A DNA stretch of 64,000 nt from Watersipora subatra (Eukaryota > Bryozoa > Gymnolaemata > Cheilostomatida > Watersiporidae): the NCBI RefSeq assembly GCF_963576615.1, contig NC_088714.1:28764558-28828557 (forward strand). Reading direction: 5' to 3'. Under the pieces are notes generated by a model that saw only the letters and a list, made by a program, of their open reading frames with translations, did no database searches and had not been told where the DNA came from. Made by a program: the position numbers and the translations under genes. This document shows, piece by piece, positions 57,472 through 64,000 of the stretch; the first letter of the stretch is position 1, and the number at the start of each line of letters is the position of its first letter.

Positions 57472-57752
57472 CGCTCTTTCCTCTTCAAGTTGTTTTTTAA
57501 TTTCTTCTGTACGCTGTTCAGCTTTCTCTTTAGCAACTCTTTCCTCAATCAACTTGCCATGTGCGTCGTTTTTGGCTTTATCTGCAAGAATAGCAGATAC
57601 TTCGGCCTCTTCAAGTTGTAGCTTTACCCTGTCCAGCTCTCCCTGAAGTTTTTGGTGTTGCGCAAAGTCTGCTGAAACTTTTTTTTGCACTTCAAGGGTC
57701 TTTTGTAAAGCACTTAGCTGGCTTGTCAGATTGTTTTTCTCTGCTGTTGCTC
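57472..57752 (-). CDS. terminal exon: coiled-coil protein ending in a CaaX box (GBP-like?)
   Basis: After a TTTTTTGCTTTTAG acceptor the minus-strand frame runs about 93 residues to TAA. It is a continuous charged helix with heptad spacing (LTSQLSALQKTLEVQKKVSA, then GELDRVKLQLEEAEVSAILA, then AEQRTEEIKKQLEEERAK) and ends C-T-I-L. A C-terminal Cys-aliphatic-aliphatic-Leu is a prenylation signal, with Leu favouring geranylgeranylation. A long helical tail ending in a CaaX box is the architecture of guanylate-binding proteins, so membership of that family is possible, but the GTPase exons are not in view. One leading base completes the previous codon. Upstream exons would lie above 57753, possibly beyond copy D. 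Confidence 0.6.
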
Positions 57753-58518
57753 TAAAAGCAAAAAATTTAGCTACTCAAGGATTCATCCGAAAACAGAATT
57801 TTGGATTATTTTTATGTTATGTAGCAAACAGTGACACTATTGCAGCTGCTACGTTAAAAATGGAGTGTTTATAAAATAACCAAATAAGCAGGGTAGTGAA
57901 ATTACGATAATATAGTCTTAATATCGTATGTTAAGTATAAGCTAGCTAAACTACAGATGTAGTTTGCCCACATCGTCATTCTCATTGCATGAGAGGCAAC
58001 ACTTCTGTTGGCAGACAACTTGCTGCCCGGTTTATAGTGAGCCTTAATAGAGAATATTCATGTTTTGCTTTTGAATAGTAATCTGATTTGAGGAAACTAG
58101 TAGGCAAGTTTTATTTTTTTATTTTTGTTTGGTCATTTATTTGTTTTTGCATTCTGTTCCTTAAAGAGCACACTTGGAAAGTGTTAAATAATGCAACTTT
58201 AGTTTTGAGGAACCATGCTTATGATGAAGTAAAATGAAATACATCAGTGAAGACCTTTCAAAGTTCCGCTTGCTATAATCAGCAAAAATTACATTTTAAC
58301 TATTGTATGGGCAGCTGTACGTAAAGGAAGCCTGAAAATTCCTTTACAGCACCACACCATGTATCTCAGATTAACTTTACAGTAGTAGTCAAAAGATATT
58401 TACATATATTATTATACAACATATTGTTTACATAGTTTTACAAATATAAATATTCATGACACAACACACACTCTTCGTATACATATATATATATTTGCAT
58501 GCACATATATTTATATAT
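57753..58518. other. presumed intron of the coiled-coil gene
   Basis: No exon seen. Small TA runs occur at 58479-58518, just left of the ribozyme element. Confidence 0.35.
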
Positions 58519-58693
58519 ATATACATGTACTCAAATCACAAAAGCGATGTGCAAAGCTCATCGCTTTTGTGATTTGAGCACTCTGGTGCCAGCACATTGA
58601 CTTTCTTAAAGTCTGTGAGGCAACCTAGTTGTTTCATGGCAGGAAGTCAACTCTCATTGGTAATGGGATTTGTGACCCTGGCCTAAGCTCTGA

Positions 58694-58739
58694 GCTGCAC
58701 TGATGAGGCTTCAATAGCCGAAACAGTACTGTCTGTAGC
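58694..58739 (+). ncRNA. type I hammerhead self-cleaving ribozyme, unit 1
   Basis: All core parts are present. Stem I is GCUGCA (58694-58699) with UGUAGC (58734-58739), six pairs including one G-U. CUGAUGA is at 58700-58706. Stem II is GGCU (58707-58710) with AGCC (58716-58719) and a UCAAU loop. GAAA is at 58720-58723. Stem III is A-C-A with U-G-U closing a GUAC loop. Predicted cleavage is after C58733, in a G-U-C context. The very short stem III is typical of the minimal type I motifs of metazoan retroelements, which often act as dimers. Confidence 0.92.
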
Positions 58740-58952
58740 ATGAGTATAGGCTCCCTCACTTCGGTTTGATTGAGCACTCTGTGAGAGGTGCGGCACTATT
58801 AGCCTTAGTGCAAAGCTCATCACTTTTGTGATTTGAGCACTCTGGTGCTAGTACATTGACTTTCTTAAAGTCTGTGAGACAACCTGGTTGTTTCATGGCA
58901 GGAAGTCAACTCTCATTGGTAATGGGATTTGTGTCCCTGGCCTAAGCTCTGA

Positions 58953-58998
58953 GCTGCACTGATGAGGCTTCAATAGCCGAAACAGTGCTGTCTGTACC
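58953..58998 (+). ncRNA. type I hammerhead ribozyme, unit 2
   Basis: The same core, with CUGAUGA at 58959-58965, stem II GGCU/AGCC, GAAA at 58979-58982 and cleavage predicted after C58992. Stem I is GCUGCA with UGUACC, one C-C mismatch, and the stem III loop reads GUGC. It is probably weaker than unit 1, but every invariant core base is kept. Confidence 0.88.
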
Positions 58999-59015
58999 AT
59001 GAGTATATACATGTA

Positions 59016-60049
59016 TATATATATATGTTTGTTTAAATGTATATAGGTGTAAATATATATATATTTATATATATGCATCTATTAAAAATTTATATATATA
59101 TATCTATATAAATTTTAAAATTTTTATGTCTTTCCTTTTGTTCTTCTATGACTTGATACTTCGGTGTGCAGCTATAACTATTAAAATCTTGGAAAGAAAA
59201 GCTCGCATCGCCTTGGATTTGAAATCATGAAAATTGCACTGGCAAATTTGCAAACTAATTATTATCTTACCACAATCTACGAAGGTTCTTACGAATCGAT
59301 ATATTTTACTATATACTGTATACACCCTTTTCCCAACTTAACACTTCAAATGACATATAAATAAAAACTCAATGAACTGTAATAATATCTCTATGAAACA
59401 GGATGTATTTTTGTCATCGCCATACTATTACTAATCTGATATCCCCAAAACAATATCAACAATTATTCCTCTCACAATTACCATTTAACAATTGTATCTC
59501 AGTTGAGCTTCATCAGTTATGGCAAAAATTTGTTCATAAAATGGCAAACTTATAAACAAAAAATTTTTTGTTTATAAATAGGTTTGCTAAAATGCATACT
59601 AAAACATCATTCAAGGATGTTTTTAGTAAACTGAATTCATTAGAGACAGATTTTTATGTTACACATCTGTTTTGAAAATAAAAACTCGTCACATAGTACA
59701 TTGTAATGTTACATTTTCTTGCAGATCATAACAACGAAATGCACTAAAGTTATTGTAGCTAATTATAGTTACTAAACTTAAAATATTGTTTTGTTACTAT
59801 TTGAAATGATAATGATTTTGATAATTTTTACCAGGCAGTGATTGCAGTAGATAATTACTATGGGTTTCTATACCACTCTTTACGTCTATTGTCTATACAA
59901 TATTTTCACCTTACAATTTTCACCTTCAATCATACAACCATAGACAAATAATTTTTTGATAGAGTATATTTGACCATTACTTGCTAATGATTTCACATTT
60001 ACATTTAAACGCTTTTACAGTTTTATTTTACTTCCTAATTTATTTCAAC
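59016..60049. other. AT-rich non-coding stretch
   Basis: TA-rich runs to about 59110, then AT-rich sequence with a small foldback of AAAAAATTTTTT near 59558. No gene. Confidence 0.35.
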
Positions 60050-60290
60050 AAAACACTTTTTTCATGATATAAAGTTCACAAGTTACAGTTGTGTAAAAAA
60101 AGCTAGAAAACCTTTACAGTTGTTTTATTATTTCTCCTAATTAATTTGAACTGCACAAAAACACTTTACCCATGATATGAAGCTTAAATTTAAAATGGTA
60201 AGTTTTTTATATGTTAAATAGAAATCAATTTTTGGCCCAAAGACTTTTATGTGTTACCGGGCAATGCCGGGCATTCATCTACAAGTAGCA
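60050..60290 (-). repeat. CCCGGCATTGCC repeat, inverted copy 4
   Basis: On the minus strand: ATGCCCGGCATTGCCCGGTA (about 60255-60274), then AAAATTGATTTCTATTTAAC, TTCATATCATGGGTAAAGTG, ACAACTGTAAAGGTTTTC and TTATATCATGAAAAAAGTG, the order seen at 5246-5560. It joins the 3' end of copy D within about 25 bases. Confidence 0.65.
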
Positions 60291-60358
60291 TGTAAAAAAT
60301 TGTTTCCTTCCTCCGGTTAACCCATATGGGTGGTAATTTCTGCCCTAACTTGGGTCGC

Positions 60359-62604
60359 CTACCAGAGACCTGGGAGTTTGAGCACTGGCCTCAAAGTTTT
60401 AGCTGTTCCCAATAGCACACTTTTTCTTTTTTCTTTGATTGCTGCCGGTATCTGGGCAAGCCACATTTCATATGCAGGTTTTATTGTGTCCAGTACCCAG
60501 TTGACTACTGGAATTACAGTTGTTTTGACATCCCAGCATCTTTTCATCTTTTCTCCAGGAGGCAGATAATTCTCTACCTTTTCTTTTTCTTTGCTTGCTA
60601 TATTGTAGTCATTGGGTACTGCTATATCTAATATAGTAGCCCTCTTGTTCTCCTTGTCCACCACCACTATATATGGTTGGTTTGCTAGGACAAGCTTGTC
60701 AGTCCGAATGTTGAAGTCCCAGAGGATCTTAGCGTGGTCAATCTCATTCACCTTACCAGGAGACTCTCACCAGTGCTGGGGTTTATTAAGGCCATACTCA
60801 TCACTTACATTTTCACACACCACCTGCAACATGATTATGCCATCAGGGTATGCGTTTCTGGCAAAATGCTTGCATCCACTGATGATGTGTTGGATGGTAT
60901 CAAGTGTATCTTTGCTCTGTCTGCATCTAAGACCGTTTTTAGTATGATGGATATTTTATTTTATTTTATTAATTGCCATGACATGATTTCTGGCATTGAG
61001 CTTGCTTCGTAGGACCTGCCGAATGCGTTTCTTGCATTTGGTAATGGCTTTGTGACGTACTTCGACTTCGTGGTTGATGTTGCTGTGCATAGTCCCTAAA
61101 TACTTGTACCCTTTTTCTATATCTTTGATAGTACCATTTGGCATTCTTAGGCCATTTGTGAGCATAGAATGGCCTTTCTTGAGAATTAGCCTTCCACATT
61201 TCTTAATACCGAAGGTCATTCCGATATCCTTGCTGTATACCAGAGTAAGGTGTATTGGCGAATCAGTGCTTCTGTCCTTCTTACCATAGAGCTTGATGTC
61301 ATCCATGTAGAAGTGGTGGTTTATTTTGGTGCCCCTCTCAAGCTGGTACCCATATTGAGTCTTCTCCAAAATATTATTTAGAGGGTTTAGGCATATGCAG
61401 AAAAGAAGCAGTGATAAGGAGTCACCTTGATAAATGGCTCGCTTAATTTTTACACTCGCCAGCTTTTTGCCATTAGCCTCCAGTTCCGTCTTCCATTTGG
61501 TCATTGACATCTTGATCAACATCACAAGGGTCGGGTCAGGTAAACATTGTACAACCTTAGGCACTCAAGTATCCAACTATAGGGAATTGAGTCATAGGCC
61601 TTTTTTGTAGTCAATCCAAGCCATGGCGAGATTGGTATGCCTTCTCCTGCTGTCTTGACAGACCGTCTGTTCTGCCAGTAACTGATGTTTGGCTTCTCAA
61701 GTGTTTCATCCAATCACTTTCTGAGAACTGGTCAAATAGTAACTCATGTGCTCTTCCAGTTTGTGTGCAACTATTCCCGAGATTAGTTTTCAGATGGTAG
61801 GCAAGCATGTTAATGGTCAATAGTTCTTGAGAATCGGTCATTGAGGTGGGTCTTTCCTAAGAAGTACAGTTCGTCCTATGGTCAGCCATTCTGGATGGTC
61901 ACCTTATTCTATTAGGCATTTCATTTGCTTTGCCATTGTAGTGTGAAGTGATGTCAATTACTTCAACCAGAAGTCTTGAATCATGTCAGGTCCAAGTGCT
62001 GCCTAGTTCTTCATATGCTGCACTCTGCACTTGATGTCAACTTTGCTGATGGTGAGTCCCTGCTGAGCCACAGTGTGTTAAGAGCTCTTTTGGAGCTTCT
62101 TTGACCACTTTGCAGTGGTGTTATGAAAAGCCTCTTTTTTCCCAGATGTCTTTCCAGAACTTTGAGGTGCTGGATTTGGGAGGATCTCGCATCGGCCTCC
62201 TTATATCACCTTTGTACTGGAAATACACTCTTTTGATGAATTATTGGTGAACATTTTGTTCATTCTTGTATTATTCTGCTGTTTGGTGTACTGTACCGCT
62301 TCAGTCATGCCAAAAATGTTACTAGCTGCTGTTTGGCAAATTCTAGATCTTCCATTGTGGCTTCCCTTTTTGGATGCTCCAAACTGTGGTTAGATCTCTC
62401 ATTGAGCCTACTAGCTTTTTTGCGCAAGTCATTGATCTTATTTTGCAACCTCCTCTGCCAAGACGGAATAGCTTGAAGCCTTGTTGACAGTGGCTTAATA
62501 CCCAAATCGTCTAATACGACGGTTGTTACACTGTAGATTAGGGCATTAGTTTTGCTGGTCAATCCCATTGAGATCGAATCCAGCGCCAAGTTAATGTCTT
62601 CCAA
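60359..62604 (-). pseudogene. decayed pol of copy D
   Basis: The N-terminal linker at 62305-62604 (MEDINLALDSISMGLTSKTN) is followed by broken frames, then the RT block 60956-61564 (MTKWKTELEANGKKLASVKI, AIYQGDSLSLLLFCI, and the catalytic FYMDDIKLYG). The endonuclease frame 60359-60751 has ILWDFNIRTDKLVLANQPYI then DKENKRATILDIAVPNDYN: the first catalytic Asp of P-D is replaced by Tyr. It continues to the family C-terminal LKLPGLW. Stops and the internal deletion make it non-functional. Confidence 0.78.
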
Positions 62605-63219
62605 CGGGTTTTTAGGTATGGCTTGATAACTTTCCGTAGCGATACCCTGCTCCCATAATCATTAGCAAATGGTATCTTGTTGATGATATCATCCGCAAGT
62701 TTTTACACCCTTGGTCAAGGTCAAAATGCATGTATTTCTTTTAATCCAGGAGTCAAACCAAGATGGTGTATGTGCTAGCTCAAGGTGTGGGTGTGTGTGT
62801 TAATATGCAGTCATCATTGATCAAGGTTACTTGGGTGAACTGTTGCTCAATTTCATCTACCTCGTTTCAATTTGAGCAGCCGCTTGATTATGTCACTTAT
62901 CTGAGCTGCAAGTTGTTTAGAGGTAAGAAGCAATTAGGGTGCATGTTTATCTGCAGTTGACCATCCTTTTCATATAGCCCGACTTTTGAAGTTCATTTAT
63001 AAACTAGCACTGCATGAGGTTCGTGTTATCAGTCCGAGTCCATTTCATACGTTTTGAAACAGTAGCAAATTTTCACTACCTTAACCTGGTTCATCTGCAG
63101 GCAGCGCAGACCTTGTTTGATCGGGCGATGTCCGGGCCGGCATGGCTCTGGCTATTGCAATTATCATAGAGGTTTTAAATGTTATATAAGCAATGGTCTT
63201 GTTCAAGGATCGCCAGAAG

Positions 63220-63292
63220 GGTGCGGTTTATGAGATTTCAACCTAGGACCTAATGGCCACCATCCAGATACCTTAAACCAACTGCGCATCTG
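63220..63292 (-). promoter_or_regulatory. tRNA-like A/B-box head of copy D
   Basis: Reads GACAGATGCGCAGTTGGTTT (A box/D-arm-like) and CCTAGGTTGAAATCTC (B box-like) on the minus strand. The A-box part is closer to a tRNA D arm than in copy A. Confidence 0.5.
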
Positions 63293-63313
63293 TCCTATAC
63301 TGCATGTATGTCA

Positions 63314-63341
63314 TGTATATATATATATATATATATACATA

Positions 63342-63401
<60 letters not shown>
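63314..63401. repeat. (TA)n microsatellite at the 5' end of copy D
   Basis: Nearly pure TA tract of about 88 bases. Confidence 0.95.
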
Positions 63402-63404
<3 letters not shown>

Positions 63405-64000
63405 GCTGCACAATGATCGCGTTAATTAAACGATTAACGCGGTCATTACAAATACACGATTAACTGAGTTGAGCCAATTATTCTTCAATTGAAATACAAC
63501 CGAGGTGGTGATCATGATGTGGTGCCTTTGTATTGTTCAATATATAGCACTAACATAGCAGGTTACCATCATTTAATTTACTAACAATTAAGTATTATGA
63601 CAAGCAGCAATTTTTTATCAATTATGTACAACCGCAATTATTTTGCACTCAACTATGAAACCACAAAGTGAGTGCTAACATTAAACTTGTTTATACAATG
63701 CACAGGCACCGCGCCGATCCAGCCGTAAGCAGCCAAGTAGTTTAACCGTTCAACATGTTTCTAGGTAATAGAAAGAAAAGCGATGTCAGTATTATTTAAT
63801 ACATGTATCTCACAGTCTATTTTTTGTTTATTTTAGAAAGATTTTTTTAAAGTAAATTCCACATGTATTTTCATATTTCAAAAGATCACAATCATATTAC
63901 AGCTTTAGAATATAAGTGACATAAGATTGACACTTTATTGGAACATGAAAGCAGAAAAAATGTCTTCCATACTAGCTAGCGCCTTTCCGTACGTTGTTGG
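63402..64000. other. possible hAT terminus, then non-coding
   Basis: TTAGAGCTGCACAATGATCG then CGTTAATTAAACGATTAACG, directly after the (TA)n, resembles the AGAGCTGCACGATTAAT-type ends of some hAT elements. The other end is outside the window or lost. 63490-64000 shows no gene. Confidence 0.3.

Larger units (their letters stand above)
58530..59004 (+). mobile_element. retrozyme-like tandem element with two hammerhead ribozymes
   Basis: A 259-bp unit occurs 1.76 times (58550-58808 and 58809-59004, about 95% identical). Each unit contains a type I hammerhead ribozyme, and the two predicted cleavage sites are 259 bases apart. There is no open frame. ATATACATGTA flanks it on both sides (58519-58529 and 59005-59015), compatible with an 11-bp target duplication, although the surroundings are TA-rich. 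The first 20 bases (CTCAAATCACAAAAGCGATG) are a perfect inverted copy of 58559-58578. Tandem units with type I hammerheads define metazoan retrozymes and also occur in terminal repeats of Penelope-like elements. The small unit and lack of coding favour a retrozyme. Confidence 0.85.
60297..63300 (-). mobile_element. R4/Dong-like copy D with an internal deletion
   Basis: On the minus strand it starts with the tRNA-like head (63292-63220) next to a (TA)n and ends AACCGGAGGAAGGAAACAAT at 60297. It is colinear with copy A. About 500 bases between MAIN of the RT thumb (about 60975) and the zinc-knuckle region are lost and replaced by an ATAAAATAAAATAAAAT junction near 60955. This is the only copy keeping both ends without a foreign insertion. 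Confidence 0.8.

Overview
This is a window of animal nuclear DNA. It is AT-rich, with sparse short exons bounded by GT/AG introns, abundant microsatellites, and a typical metazoan mixture of mobile elements: R4/Dong-like and CR1-like non-LTR retrotransposons, a Gypsy-like remnant, piggyBac, hAT and several non-autonomous families. No rRNA gene, complete tRNA gene, CRISPR array or bacterial-style operon is visible. The mixture fits an aquatic invertebrate, perhaps a lophotrochozoan, but the sequence alone does not name a species.

Layout. 1-2200: two diverged copies of one candidate terminal exon with its flanks. 2245-4040: a satellite with a 203-bp higher-order period made of about seven 29-bp subunits. 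4350-7220: inverted repeats, a minisatellite and three direct copies of a repeat carrying a CCCGGCATTGCC core. 7680-11540: microsatellite, copy A of an R4/Dong-like retrotransposon and a hAT transposase pseudogene. 12660-21421: a minus-strand gene of at least nine exons, incomplete at its 5' end, with a 20-copy 86-bp satellite and a long hairpin in its introns. 21501-22624: a DNA element with terminal inverted repeats that contains an LTR-like promoter. 22600-34400: mostly non-coding, with a near-perfect 87-bp palindrome, an unclassified interspersed repeat, a roughly 385-bp tandem triplication and candidate exons. 34650-36160: a decayed non-LTR 3' end. 36320-43700: copy B of the R4/Dong-like element on the minus strand, split by a 2.9-kb piggyBac element, then a (TA)n tract and the head-to-head truncated copy C. 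45160-46600: the second copy of the unclassified repeat and another RT remnant. 47433-50935: a CR1-like element. 52276-54600: a Gypsy-like gag/protease remnant. 57472-57753: the last exon of a minus-strand coiled-coil protein ending in a CaaX box. 58530-59004: a small tandem retroelement with two hammerhead ribozymes. 60297-63300: copy D of the R4/Dong-like element, embedded between older repeats.

How the parts relate. The protein-coding host content appears to be two partial minus-strand genes; the rest is largely mobile or repetitive. The R4/Dong-like family occurs four times plus one solo 3' end. Most of its ends abut (TA)n tracts, and its 5' end carries a tRNA-like A/B-box sequence. The most distinctive object is the hammerhead-bearing tandem repeat. 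Its period (259 nt) equals the distance between the two predicted cleavage sites, which is the layout of metazoan retrozymes. Both this element and the CR1-like element begin with an inverted copy of their own 5' end, which suggests fold-back priming during cDNA synthesis.
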